From the NCBI GenBank assembly GCA_903906515.1, contig CAIVKO010000194.1:1-37709 (forward strand): a stretch of DNA of 37,709 nucleotides, in the 5' to 3' direction. Each line of letters opens with the position of its first letter. Positions within the stretch are counted from its first letter, which is position 1. The notes beneath the pieces are model-generated. The model was not told the DNA's origin, ran no database searches, and saw only the letters and a program-made list of their open reading frames with translations. This document shows positions 16,462 through 26,500 of the stretch, in pieces. The position numbers and the translations under genes are program-made. The stretch comes from Akkermansiaceae bacterium (GTDB lineage: Bacteria > Verrucomicrobiota > Verrucomicrobiia > Verrucomicrobiales > Akkermansiaceae).

Positions 16462-18165
16462 TTATTGCTTCAATTGAGTCGGATCCAGATACTGGTGGTC
16501 CGCCAACAGGCGTGCACGGAGCACCTCGTAATCGACTTTCTGCACAGGCAGGTTTTTGTCAATGGCCAGTGCGGCGGCGGTTCCGGCTGATTGGCCGAGC
16601 ACCATGAAGACGGGCTCCATGCGAATGGAGCCATAGGCGATATGTGAACTGGATAGCACCACCGGCACCAGCAGATTGGTGCACTCGCCGGCTTTCGGCA
16701 CGATGGCGCGATAGGAAACCGGGTAGGGTCGCGGCGTCCCTTTCTGAACATCACCTTCGTTTTGCACGGTGCCGTTGACCACCAATCGCCGGGCATTGTG
16801 CGAATCCATCGTGTATTCGGCCAGGCCAATGGAATCGCCGGGGACCTCACGGCCTTCGCAATTGGCCATGGTCATCACATAATCCGCCACCATGCGGCGG
16901 CCCTCGCGGATGTATAACTGGTGCGACCACCCGCCGGTCTCGACAAAACTCTTCCGGGTAAGCCCGAATACAATCATCTTGGCGCGGACGTCTTCCGGGA
17001 CTTGCGGATCATTCGCCAGGAAGTAGCACAACCCCTGCTGATAGGTGATGTGATCCTGATAGATCTTTTCCCGCAGCTGGTATAGTTTTGTTAGATAACC
17101 ATTTTGGTCGAGATTGACATGGCGCTGGACTGGCACGGGCTTGGTCACATCGCGGCCGGGGCCGTCGGGCCAGGAATAGTTGGCTCCAATATTGTCGGTG
17201 GAAAATGCGCCATCGTTGTTCACATCACCCGGGTGGATTGGAATACCGCATGATCCTCCCGCAGCCATATAGCGCACCAGAAGTGCATACTGGCCGGGAT
17301 CGTAACCAACTGGCTTCGGAAAGGGCAAACCGTCCTTCTCGAAAAACATTCGGAAATTATAGGCCTGAAGCCGGCCATCGCCATCACCTTTGGAGCCGAG
17401 TGGCTCCTGGGAGATGCGCGGCAACAGCCCCGATTTGGCATCGCCCGGGACTATATATGGGTCAACCGCTTTACTGAATTGATGCCCACCCGGCTTTCTA
17501 AAGATACACACGCCATTGTGTGTTTCATCATAGACGTTGTTAGCTTCCCGCCCGACATGATAGGAAACTCCCGCCACAGCCAGCAGATCGCCTTCGTACG
17601 TGGCATCGATGAAAATTTTAGCACGGAAACGATTCTCATTTTCCGTTTTGATTTCAATGATCCGACCCGCCTCGGTCTTCGCCTGGATCAGGCGATGTTC
17701 GAGGTATGTCGTCACCTGCGCCTCCGCGAGCATGATGCGGAATTGCGCCTCGGCGGCCGCAGGCTGAAATCCAGCCTTCCCGACCACCTTGTAGAACTCC
17801 TGGCTGAGCCCGCCAGCTGATTTGCCGCCGTCGGTGGCGGACAAGCCACCGGCGGTGAGCCCGCCGATATGTTTACCGAACTCGACCAGCACGGCTTTTT
17901 TGCCCATACGTGCGGCTTGAATGGCGGCCGTGACACCACCCGGAGTTCCGCCATAAACGCAGACATCCGCTTCGATGACCTGCGGCTGGTTAATTGCGGG
18001 CAATGAATAGTAATACCTCAGCGAAGCGGCACCACCTTCCTGCGCATTCAATGAGTTATGTGCTAAGACAAGTAGCAGGAGCAATCCCACCCTGCCGAGC
18101 GGAAGGAAGCGCTTAATTGCAATCGTACAGACAGCCGGTGTGACGGGTGATGTTTTGATTTTCAT
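16462..18165 (-). CDS. Secreted FAD-dependent oxidoreductase (FAD_oxidored, PF12831-type)
   Basis: 567 residues. The N-terminus has a long hydrophobic stretch (about 20-36) serving as signal peptide or anchor. The dinucleotide-binding fold follows at ADVCVYGGTPGGVTAAIQAA (66-85), then VLVE and HIGGLTAGGLSATDGG, diagnostic of this family. A second conserved block is IFIDATYEGDLLAVAGV. The family is common in polysaccharide utilisation clusters and is often misnamed xanthan lyase; the true substrate is unknown. It sits between a broken beta-helix gene (10 bases upstream) and the sialate esterase (12 bases downstream). Intact. Confidence 0.9.
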   Translation of the reverse strand: MKIKTSPVTPAVCTIAIKRFLPLGRVGLLLLLVLAHNSLNAQEGGAASLRYYYSLPAINQPQVIEADVCVYGGTPGGVTAAIQAARMGKKAVLVEFGKHIGGLTAGGLSATDGGKSAGGLSQEFYKVVGKAGFQPAAAEAQFRIMLAEAQVTTYLEHRLIQAKTEAGRIIEIKTENENRFRAKIFIDATYEGDLLAVAGVSYHVGREANNVYDETHNGVCIFRKPGGHQFSKAVDPYIVPGDAKSGLLPRISQEPLGSKGDGDGRLQAYNFRMFFEKDGLPFPKPVGYDPGQYALLVRYMAAGGSCGIPIHPGDVNNDGAFSTDNIGANYSWPDGPGRDVTKPVPVQRHVNLDQNGYLTKLYQLREKIYQDHITYQQGLCYFLANDPQVPEDVRAKMIVFGLTRKSFVETGGWSHQLYIREGRRMVADYVMTMANCEGREVPGDSIGLAEYTMDSHNARRLVVNGTVQNEGDVQKGTPRPYPVSYRAIVPKAGECTNLLVPVVLSSSHIAYGSIRMEPVFMVLGQSAGTAAALAIDKNLPVQKVDYEVLRARLLADHQYLDPTQLKQ

Positions 18166-18175
18166 GATTGGTGTT

Positions 18176-18678
18176 TTACTTAGCCGGCGCTAGCAAGGCC
18201 GCGCCGTTCTCCGCCAGAACAGGCGGGAGCCCGCGCAGGTTGACGTAGAAATCCTCCATGACCGCCTTTGATGGTTTGTCCAGGCGGATACTCCATACCT
18301 CGTGATATTACTCTTGAGTTTGGCGGTGAACAACGCATCGGTCTTGCCCTTGAACGCCCCGCGTTTGGCCTGCACAACTACACCTTTCTCGAACACGATT
18401 TCCTGGTCGCTGGCGAGTTGGATCGTGTCCACCACCCAAGGCGATCCCATGTCTCCGATAACCAGTTTCTTCGCGCCGGAATTGATGGCCGCCTGCAGTG
18501 CCTTGGTGGAATCTTCCTTATCAAACCCCCACCAGGCGGCCTGAGCGACTTGGCGAGTGCCTGCCTGAACCTCCTTGATCGCGTCCGCCGGATTCTCCGC
18601 TTGGGCCATCTCTGCAGCAGCCATCACCATGCAGATCAGTCCCGGGAAAATGGGCATACTGTATGGTTTGATGTTCAT
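18176..18678 (-). pseudogene. Right-handed beta-helix protein gene reduced to head and tail
   Basis: The head starts at ATG 18678 (signal peptide with MPIFPGLICMVMAAAEMAQA) and continues with a pectate-lyase-like beta-helix start: AAWWGFDKEDSTKALQAAIN, KKLVIGDMGSPWVVDTIQL and EIVFEKGVVVQAKRG. Near 18300 (after KLKSNIT) it runs out of homology; another frame then carries a coherent protein end, EVWSIRLDKPSKAVMEDFYV and PPVLAENGAALLAPAK, with the stop at 18176-18178. Both pieces read as natural protein but lie in different frames, so the middle of the gene has been deleted. The full protein would have been a secreted glycan-acting or binding protein. Confidence 0.65.
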
Positions 18679-18741
18679 CGAATAGGTGACGGCCAAGTAT
18701 TCACAAAAGGGCTCAGCCCACCAGTCGGTAAAACTACCGAT
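18671..18741. repeat. 71-bp dispersed repeat, copy A
   Basis: Matches 34051-34121 without gaps; by hand alignment 8 of 71 positions differ, and the last 31 bases (18711-18741) are identical. Homology stops abruptly on both sides. On the - strand both copies can encode SFTDWWAE, then FCE, then AVTYSMN. This copy lies between a signal-peptide stub and a beta-helix gene head. See copy B for context. Confidence 0.85.
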
Positions 18742-18773
18742 CCTAGGACGAGCAGGAGGGCTTTCAATCTCAT
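18675..18773 (-). pseudogene. Signal-peptide stub (32 codons) running into a repeat
   Basis: ATG 18773 opens MRLKALLLVLGSVVLP, a clear signal-peptide start, then continues out of frame through the 71-bp repeat at 18671-18741 and stops at 18675-18677. The stop overlaps the next start as ATGA. Only the first 10-12 codons look like genuine protein, so this is the head of a secreted-protein gene whose body is missing. Confidence 0.5.
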
Positions 18774-19049
18774 TTGAGGACCGCGGGACAGGGGAGGGGC
18801 AGGGATAACGGCGTCAATCAGAACAACAATCCGACGTCAAATTTGGTTGCCGTTTACATGGAGTCACCCTTTCCACATGGAATGGCGAAAATCCAATTCG
18901 CTCCCCCGCCTCAGTGAAAATCTCCCCGCGTTTTTTCGTTGATCGAGAAGAGCGGAACTTCCATCGCAGTCATTCCACACAACATGACGAATGGGTCTTT
19001 CTCCTGATATTCCTCTTTATTCATACTCTGATTCTGAATCTTTTTCCCC

Positions 19050-21887
19050 TTACTGATTCTTCAGCGCCCCTTTGCCCTTGATTAACTTTGGAGTGTTCCC
19101 CGCGCTAAACGTACCGGCTGGCTGCTCCTTCCCGTCAAGATAGAGTTTACCTATCTTCATTTCACCGTCGAAGCTCAATTCCACCATCGCGCCTTCGGAA
19201 ATATATACATCCGTCTGAGCGCCGAGACTTTTCGCGCTCGCTAGCAACAGCGTGCCCTGCTGCACCGTCGTCTTGCCGCTGTAGGTATTCGCGCCGGAGA
19301 GCACCCAAGTGCCCGTGCCGGACTTGGTGATGGCGGTGATTGCCTTGCCTGCTCGATCATGGGGATTGAACAGATTTCCGGCGATCTCACCTGTGCCAGC
19401 AGTGTCACCCATAAGCACGATCGTCTTGTCGGCGCCGTAGCCGGAGATCACAAATGTGCTGGTGAGCTTGAGCAGGCCGGTGCCGGACTGATCAAAGATC
19501 AGAGTGGATTTCTTGCCCGCAAGATTGATCACGCGGTCGGTGGTTTCGCCCGGTCCCGTATAAATCAGGGCGCCATCACTTTCCTTGCCTTCCTCGCCGA
19601 TGACAATCTCGCCGCTCTCAATATCTGTCGGCGCGCCGAGGCTGCTGCTGGCCTTACCCATGCCTTTCGTGAAACTGTTGAGAGATGTAACGCTCAACGC
19701 ACCGCTTTCAAGTATGGTCTGGCCTGTATAGGTATTCTTGCCTGAAAGCTGCAACGCGCCAGCCCCGAATTTTTCAAGGAGAAAAGCGCCACCGCCGGGT
19801 CCCTTTGAATCCGCAATGTTGGCCGCGACCGTGACCGTCTCCTTGGCGTTGGAGGTGTCGAGACAGAGCACCGAACCGGCCATCAGTCCGTTGCTGTTGA
19901 CTCCCGTGGTAAGATTCGCGAGCAATGTGCTGACTTGCGCTCCAGAAAACTCGCCCGCGCCTCCGACGCTGAGCACCAGTGTTGCCGAGGGGTGAACAGT
20001 GATTTTCGCCGGGGTCCATTGCGTTGGATCCGCGTTGTAAAGGGCCGCGGCTTTCTTTATAAAAAGCGCACCCTGGTGAACGGTGGTCTGGCCGGTATAG
20101 GTGTTGGTGCCCCAGAGACTCAGTTCGCTGTCATTCCCCCGCGCAAAGGCAATCCAGGTACCAATCACCGTAAAGCCGCCGGGCCCTGTCATTGCGCCGC
20201 TGACATTATTGAAATTCACATGATGGCCGGCTATCCGGGTATTTCCATTCAAGGTGATGGAGGCATTCCAATCGAGGTTGCCGGCATCGATCGTGCCACC
20301 ATTCAAGATCAACCTATTGGTGGCATTGCCCTGGCCCGGCGCAAAGCCAGCCCCTTCATTTAGCGTTACCGGTCCGGTTCCCAGCGAACTATTCGAGGCT
20401 AGGCGAAGTGATCCGCCGTTGATGATGGTACCACCGCTGTAGGTATTGGACGCACAGTTGATGGACAAGGTGCTGAAATTCTGGTTAGGCCCGCCGTTGA
20501 GGTCGCCGCTTTCGTTGCCGTTGCCGCCATTTTCGACCAGGCCGCCGGCACCTGAGATCAGGCCATTGAGCTCCACACGGCCACCACCAGCGATTAAATT
20601 CACGGCAACATCAGCCGCCAGGTTCATGGGCGTGGATATTTTGTCAGAAGTAAACCCTGAACTTTGACTGATACAAGGCGTTGTACCGGTGAACTTCAGG
20701 CCTTTGCCCGTCAGCGTTAGTGCGTTGCCTTTGCCCATACCCAAATTGAGCCGGTTGAGCATAAATCCCGCATCAAGGTCGAGCGTGACAATATATTTCC
20801 CTGGCTGGTTGAAATTGAGAACATAGTCCGTCTGACCCGCAAAAACCGGCACTAACTTATTGGACAAATTATTCGACCATTTGGCTCCATCGCTCCAGTT
20901 GCCAGCTTCAGCCTTGTTCCAAAAAAACACGTTTGGTCTGTCGCTCTTGATCACCTTCACAGCAGAAGCATGGGTGATCAACATATCGTTTGACTTGTGG
21001 ACAAGGGGATTTTTCTCAGGCTCAGCATTGCTCTTGTCTGCCTTCACAACCACACCACACGGCTTGTCGTCCTTGTTGGTCAGGAAAGGCTCTTCAGCTT
21101 TGACCTCCTTCGGCGGCGACAATTTCGCGGCCTTTGCCGGATCAATATATTCAGCTAGGTCGCGCATGGCGATGCACTTGTAGTTGTTGTCCTTCAGATA
21201 CTGAATCATCACCTTGAAAGTCGCGGGTTCAACACCCACGGCTGCGTGTTCCATGTCCGGCACACCATGGAAACAATAGACGACAACCCGGCCCTGGCAG
21301 GCCTGTTGTGCTTTTTTAACGAACTCCTCGATCGGCTGCTTATCCGTGATCGTAAACGACGGCACATCAAAGGGACTGTCCACCGTCGGTCGGTACGGAC
21401 GCTCATGCCCACCCCGGCCGAAGGTATAGCCGCGCTTGGCGAGATCCGGACAAATGTTCCAGACCACCCCGTAGAGCGGCCAGCAGACGGTCGTCATCCT
21501 GGGGCCGCCATTCGCAAACAACTCATCTTCCATGGCCAGATAATTGCCCAATCCTCCGCCATGTCCCACGGTGTGGTTGCCGATTTCAAAGCCGCTGCGA
21601 TCCAGTTCGTTCATCTGCCGCCAGGTCATGTACCAGTCCTTGCGAGTCTTGAACGAATCGAAGTCGCAGACATAGAACGAGGCGTTGAATCCCAACGGCT
21701 TCAGGATCGGGGCAACCACCGTATACCCGCTGGCACATCCATCGTCGAAGGTGAGCACAATGAGTTTATCCGGGATCGGCTTGCGCAGAATCCCGCCAGG
21801 GTCGGGCGTGGCAGCGGACTGGGCGCAGACAAGGTGAGACAGCGCGAAGGCGGCAAGGAGGAAATATCTAACTATGTGTGTGTTCAC
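19050..21887 (-). CDS. Secreted polysaccharide deacetylase (NodB/CE4) fused to PATR beta-helix, third paralogue
   Basis: 945 residues from GTG 21887; no usable ATG lies nearby. Signal peptide MNTHIVRYFLLAAFALSHLV. The deacetylase domain has TFDDG (D48, D49) and NHTVGH (H105, H109), so the metal site is complete. A charged linker (about 265-325) replaces the DUF5018-like domain seen in the + strand paralogue. PATR units follow (NTYSGGTIINGGSLRL, NTYTGQTTVHQGALFI, NTYTGQTILESGALSV, NTYSGKTTVQQGTLLL), ending in LIKGKGALKNQ. No barrel or sorting signal is present. The gene starts 12 bases after the last of three in-frame stops ending the GH99-like fragment (21900-21908), so it is likely co-transcribed with the MoxR/VWA operon upstream. 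Confidence 0.92.
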   Translation of the reverse strand: MNTHIVRYFLLAAFALSHLVCAQSAATPDPGGILRKPIPDKLIVLTFDDGCASGYTVVAPILKPLGFNASFYVCDFDSFKTRKDWYMTWRQMNELDRSGFEIGNHTVGHGGGLGNYLAMEDELFANGGPRMTTVCWPLYGVVWNICPDLAKRGYTFGRGGHERPYRPTVDSPFDVPSFTITDKQPIEEFVKKAQQACQGRVVVYCFHGVPDMEHAAVGVEPATFKVMIQYLKDNNYKCIAMRDLAEYIDPAKAAKLSPPKEVKAEEPFLTNKDDKPCGVVVKADKSNAEPEKNPLVHKSNDMLITHASAVKVIKSDRPNVFFWNKAEAGNWSDGAKWSNNLSNKLVPVFAGQTDYVLNFNQPGKYIVTLDLDAGFMLNRLNLGMGKGNALTLTGKGLKFTGTTPCISQSSGFTSDKISTPMNLAADVAVNLIAGGGRVELNGLISGAGGLVENGGNGNESGDLNGGPNQNFSTLSINCASNTYSGGTIINGGSLRLASNSSLGTGPVTLNEGAGFAPGQGNATNRLILNGGTIDAGNLDWNASITLNGNTRIAGHHVNFNNVSGAMTGPGGFTVIGTWIAFARGNDSELSLWGTNTYTGQTTVHQGALFIKKAAALYNADPTQWTPAKITVHPSATLVLSVGGAGEFSGAQVSTLLANLTTGVNSNGLMAGSVLCLDTSNAKETVTVAANIADSKGPGGGAFLLEKFGAGALQLSGKNTYTGQTILESGALSVTSLNSFTKGMGKASSSLGAPTDIESGEIVIGEEGKESDGALIYTGPGETTDRVINLAGKKSTLIFDQSGTGLLKLTSTFVISGYGADKTIVLMGDTAGTGEIAGNLFNPHDRAGKAITAITKSGTGTWVLSGANTYSGKTTVQQGTLLLASAKSLGAQTDVYISEGAMVELSFDGEMKIGKLYLDGKEQPAGTFSAGNTPKLIKGKGALKNQ

Positions 21888-21905
21888 GATGTAATTGATT
21901 CATTA

Positions 21906-22463
21906 TTAAAATACAAAGAGCAGCGGGCGGCCATCGAGCACGGTTTGGTAATCCGGTTGGCGAAAGTGCTCCACCAGCCTGCGCCAACCATGCGTGCCGA
22001 CTTTATCCAAGCGCCCGCCCTCCTCAACAAAACAATAACGCAGGCCTTTTTTGTCCTTCGCCGCCAGATAACGATTCAAGGCGATGTGCATTGCCGGAGC
22101 CTCATTCCAGTAATCCACAATGGCCCAGTAGTTCAACCCTGCCTGTGCCGCATAACTGATTTCCTGCTCCATGGTGGCTTGCGAGTCACCGTTGATGTTG
22201 ACTGCGCCATTCCCGCTGACACGGGCAAACCACGGCAGGCGAAAATGATATTTAGGCTGCCCAAGTGATAACTCAACTTCCTTACACACGCTCCCGCCAT
22301 ACCATGCGTCCCAGCGGATCGCGCCAACGATCGGACGGGCATCCGGCGCGGCGTGCAGCACGGCCAGCGGTGCCAGCAACACTCCGGCAAGTGATAACAC
22401 CAAACCTTTGTTCATCATCATTTTTTGAGTAGAGGTTTTGTTGTTGGATGTCAGTGCAATCAT
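21906..22463 (-). pseudogene. GH99-like (WbsX-type) secreted protein, N-terminal part only
   Basis: ATG 22463 overlaps the stop of the squalene-cyclase-like gene (ATGA), but the signal peptide starts at ATG 22421 (MMMNKGLVLSLAGVLLAP). The mature part begins RPIVGAIRWDAWYGG and has LPWFARVSG, MEQEISYAAQAGLNYWAIVD and RYLAAKDKKGLRYCFVEEGG, the conserved N-terminal barrel strands of this family. The frame ends at GRPLLFVF followed by three consecutive stop codons (TAA TAA TGA, 21900-21908). The copy at 34 kb continues at this point (SVFKKTTKLGKVDWEELKRQ), and whole members are about twice as long. It is therefore truncated; the substrate of the family is unknown. Confidence 0.75.
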
Positions 22464-23578
22464 GGTTGTTCATCGACGGTTTCATCGCGCTGATAGATCG
22501 GCAGTTGGCGCCACGGCACGGTAAAGGCGAGCACCATCATGGCGGTGCCATAGGTACGGCCGGCCTCACTGCTATCCCATGAGCCGTCACGTGCTTGTTG
22601 CGGGAGATAGGTGGCATACATCCAGTTGGCGTATTCCTGCCAGTGGCGGCCACCGATTTGGAACATGCCCTGGGCGTTGTAGTAATTGCTGTAAACCGCG
22701 AATTGTTTGCCGACGTGTTCACGGAAATGAAGCAACAACCAATCGGCGGCCTTGCGGGTGCGGGGGCTGTTGTGTTCGCCGCAGAGTTCGAGGCAGAGCA
22801 GGCCCATGCCTGTTAGAGACTGGGAATGATCCTCCCGACTGGTGTAGCCGAAGCAGCCTTCCTGTTCGTTTTGGTGGCGGTGCAGGTAAGCGACGGCATT
22901 GCGGATGGCCTCGTCAGGGATGGCGGCACCATTGAGTTTGGAGGAGCGCAGGGCCATCAGGGCCCACCCGGAGCAGGAGGTGTCCGAGTCCTTGGCGGCG
23001 GAGCTGTAGCGCCAACCGCCGCGGTTATTGTCATCCTTGGGCACGGCCTGGGCCCGCAGGATCAGGGTGATGGACTTGGGTAGGGCGATAGCGATGCGTT
23101 GTTGGCGAGCAGGCTCCACCATGCCGCTGACTTCTGATAGAAACAAGGTGGCGATGTTGTGGGCATACATCGTCTTGTTGCCGGAGCGGCTTTGTTCGAA
23201 CGAGCCGTTGGCTTGTTGGCTGGCGAGGATGAAGTCGATGCTGCGGTTGAGCGCGGTGGCGTAGGGGCCTTCGGTGGGAGTGTGGCCTTTGGACAGGAAG
23301 GCCATGCCGGCCAGTGCCGGGATGGCGGGCGAGTCGCCATACCTGCCATCGTAGGAACCATCGGCTTGTTGCGTGCGTTGCAGGTAGTCCAGCGCCTTGT
23401 CCACCGCCGGGGCCACCTTGGCCTGCCACTCGGCGAATACCGGATCGCGGGCGGGAGCCTGAGCGTGGATGAGCGCAGCACTGCCGAGTGCGACACCCAG
23501 TAGATATGTTAAAAATTGCCGGGCCGGCGGGCTAACCCGGTGGCGAAACTTTCCGGAAATCCGATAGATAGCTGTCAT
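22460..23578 (-). CDS. Squalene-cyclase/prenyltransferase-fold repeat protein
   Basis: 372 residues; signal peptide or single anchor at about 20-40. Repeats of the alpha/alpha toroid family are visible: ALDYLQRTQQADGSYDGRYG, IDFILASQQANGSFEQ, GGWRYSS and QQARDGSWDSS. The class II cyclase DXDD motif is absent; the nearest match is DSDTSCSGWALMAL. It is thus likely a binding or scaffold protein, not a terpene cyclase. Start and stop overlap both neighbours by four bases (ATGA), placing it firmly in the MoxR/VWA operon, a position where such proteins are often found in Planctomycetes and Verrucomicrobia. Confidence 0.85.
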   Translation of the reverse strand: MTAIYRISGKFRHRVSPPARQFLTYLLGVALGSAALIHAQAPARDPVFAEWQAKVAPAVDKALDYLQRTQQADGSYDGRYGDSPAIPALAGMAFLSKGHTPTEGPYATALNRSIDFILASQQANGSFEQSRSGNKTMYAHNIATLFLSEVSGMVEPARQQRIAIALPKSITLILRAQAVPKDDNNRGGWRYSSAAKDSDTSCSGWALMALRSSKLNGAAIPDEAIRNAVAYLHRHQNEQEGCFGYTSREDHSQSLTGMGLLCLELCGEHNSPRTRKAADWLLLHFREHVGKQFAVYSNYYNAQGMFQIGGRHWQEYANWMYATYLPQQARDGSWDSSEAGRTYGTAMMVLAFTVPWRQLPIYQRDETVDEQP

Positions 23579-26500
23579 TTGTTAGATTCTTTGGTGATTT
23601 CCGCGAAGTAGCGGCGGACAAGATCGCGGTATTCCTCGGGTAGGGCGATGGAGGATGCGCCGCCCGCCTCACTGCCGAGAGCGGTTTTGATTTGCTCCCA
23701 ATCCGCGGCTGAAATTCCGAGTTTGGCGAGTTCCGGCGGCACGCCGGCAGAGGTTGGAGTGCCGGGTGGATCGTCCGCGGCTTGGGTGCCGGGTTGACCG
23801 GGAGTGCTTGGCTGGCCAGCCGCTGGTGGGGCACCGGGAGCGCTTGATTTATTAGATTGCCCCGGCTTGGCACCCAAGGTGCTAGCGGCAGCCTGGGCGA
23901 GGGCTTGGGCGGCGGCCGCGGCCTGCCTGGCGGCGGTGGCTTGGTTGCTAGAACTCGCGGCGCTGGCCGCATGTTGGTATGCCGCAGCGAGTGCTTGCGC
24001 GGCTGGAGTGGCGGTCTGGCTGCCAGGGCTTGCTGCTTGGCTGTTAGGACTTGCGGCCTGAGCGGCTTGTTCGGCCTGAGCGGCCTGAGCGGCCTGAGCG
24101 GCTTGTTCGGCCAGGCCGACAGCGGCCTGGCTGAGTTGTTGGGCGGCCTGATTGAGTTGTTGGGCGGCCTGGGTGTGGTTGGTAGCGGCGGCCTCTGGTT
24201 GATCATTAGCGCTGGCCTTGGTAGCTTGTTGCGCTTGATCGGCGGCCACTTGGGCAGCTTGGGCAGCTTGGGCAGCTGGTTGCACGGGGTTGGCGGCGGC
24301 GCTCACTGGCGGCAATTGGCGGATGCTGGCGGCGAGTTGAGCGACTTGTTGGGCGGCCTGGGCGGCGGCTGGTGCTGATTTGTTAGATGGCGCGGTGGGT
24401 TGGGCGGCTTGGGATGAGGTGTTAGATGGTGGTGTTGATTTATCTGACTTATCAGCTTGGTTGGCGAGGGCTTCCTGGGTGGCGGCTTGGAGACGGGCGG
24501 CGGTGGCGAGTTGTTGTGTTTGTTCGGCTTGATGGGCGAGGTTGGCGGCTTGGGTGGTTGTTGGTTTTTGGACTTTTTGGCGGATGGTCTCCGCGAGTGA
24601 TTGTTGTTGTTGTTGCCAGGCTGTGGTTGGCGGCGATTGTGGTGTTAGACCTGGTGGATTAGGGGCAAGTTTTTGGTCGGCTTGGCGGGCGAGTTCGCGT
24701 TGTTGTTGTTCGAGTTCCTTGAGCTGGGCATATTCCTGGAGTTGCGGATCGCGACGTTGGATATCAGCGCGTAGTTTGGCTAATTGGCGTTCTGCCTGCG
24801 CGGTGGTGTCGTGGGCGGTGGCGGCGCTTTGATCACGGGCTTGCGGGCTGTCTTGCAGCGGGGCATTTTCCAATTGCTGGCGGGCCTGCTCGATGGTCGA
24901 AGCGGCTTGTTTCACGGCCGGAGTTTGCGCGGTGTAAACGCTTTCAGTCATGCGCGCGGCGAGGTCTTTGAGTTGGTCGTGGGCGGCAGTGAGTTGGTCG
25001 CGGGCCTGGCCGAGTTCCTTGCGCGCGTCATCCGGGATTTTTTCTGCGGCCAAATCCGCGCGGCGCTTATCGATTTTTTCCTGTGCCTGTTGGACCAACT
25101 TGCTGGTTTGATCAATTGTCGTTAGAGCATCGGCGTGAGCGGCGGCGAGATTTTGGCGGGTAAGCGAAGGGGCATTGTTATCGAGGCGCACGGTGAGCCA
25201 GTCGCTGGTGCCGACGCCCGGGCCACCGAGGGTTGCGGGCCGATTATCTTCTGCCCGCAGACGGAGTTTGAACGTGCTGACTTGCGGCCAGCGGCTGGCG
25301 AGGGTGGCGATCGCTTGTTGGATGTGGCCACGCCACGCCGGAGCGTCCGTGGAACCGCTGCGTGGCGGCAGATCGACCGGGAGGCTGGTGGCCGCGCCTT
25401 GTTCCGGTTGAACTTCCAATTGCATGGCGCTGAGGCCGACGTCATCGCTGGTTTGGTAGCTCTTATCTAACATATCATCCGGACGTAGGTGCAGCTCCGG
25501 TTGGTTTGGGCCTAGCCATTGGACTTTGGGTGGGGCGTCCTGGCGGGTTTCGAGGGTGAAGCTGGTGGCGGTGAATTCGCGACCAATCCGGTGTTTGAGG
25601 ATTATGCGCCCGTTGCGGTGGCCGGCTTTATCAAGCAGCCAACTGGTCGCCAGCAAGCCGCCATCCGCCGCCTGCTCCAAGGTGGTGGCGCCTGTCGTCT
25701 GGGTATCGATTTCCAGGCGTGCGGTAGCAACCGGCGTATTGAGTTTAGCCCGCAGGACGGCCGTGGTTCCGGTGATCGCGGTGATGCCGCTGGCCAAATC
25801 ATGGTCACGAGCGGGCCAACCGGTGTAGGCGGGAAACTCGAGGTGCACTCGTGGCTGGGTCAATTGTGGCCGTGGCCAGACGGTGACTTGGAAGCGGTCA
25901 CTGATCTGACGGCCTGCGCGGACCTCGTAGGTGAAGTTGTGCTCGACACTGCCCATCCGATAGATCGCCCCCGCGGCGTGTGGTTCCATCGGCATCACAA
26001 CGGCTGGGCCTGTGGCTAAATGGAGGACTATTTCCAATGGCTGGCGAGTGGCGGAAGTTTGGCGAGCGGTGATTTGCAACGTGTCGCCGGCGATCAAATC
26101 GACCGTCCCCGGGGTGACGGTGATGTTTCCGGCTGCGTTGCCCAGAGTGGAGTTGGGGATCAGCGCACGCACCACATGGCGTATTGTTAGATCCGGCCAA
26201 AACACGAACAAAGCACCCCACGCCAATAACAAGGCGGCGGCCGGCCACGACCAGCGCCGGACCCGTCGGTTACTGACCTCCAATTGCGGGTTGATTTGGC
26301 CGAGGCTGCCGACGGCTTCCTTGGCCAAGGCATCAAGCAATTGCGACGACCCGCCGTAAGTTGGGTGATCGGCACATTCGAGCACGGTGCTGATACTTTC
26401 ATCGAGTTCCGGGTGGCGGGTTTCCAGCCAGCGGGCAATGCGGATCAAATCTAACGGTTGGCGCAGCGGCAGCCACCACACGCTGATGGCGACCGCGGTC

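Noticed and set aside
18880-18950. Inverted repeat TTCCACATGGAA upstream of the signal-peptide stub
   Set aside because: Five-base arms in a single copy are expected by chance, and no promoter elements could be placed around it.
22460-23578. Terpene or hopene cyclase activity for the toroid protein
   Set aside because: The catalytic DXDD motif is absent and the protein is about half the length of hopene cyclases.
23804-24662. Several + strand frames rich in Gly, Leu and Ala
   Set aside because: They are antisense to the Ala/Gln-rich coil and arise from its biased codons.
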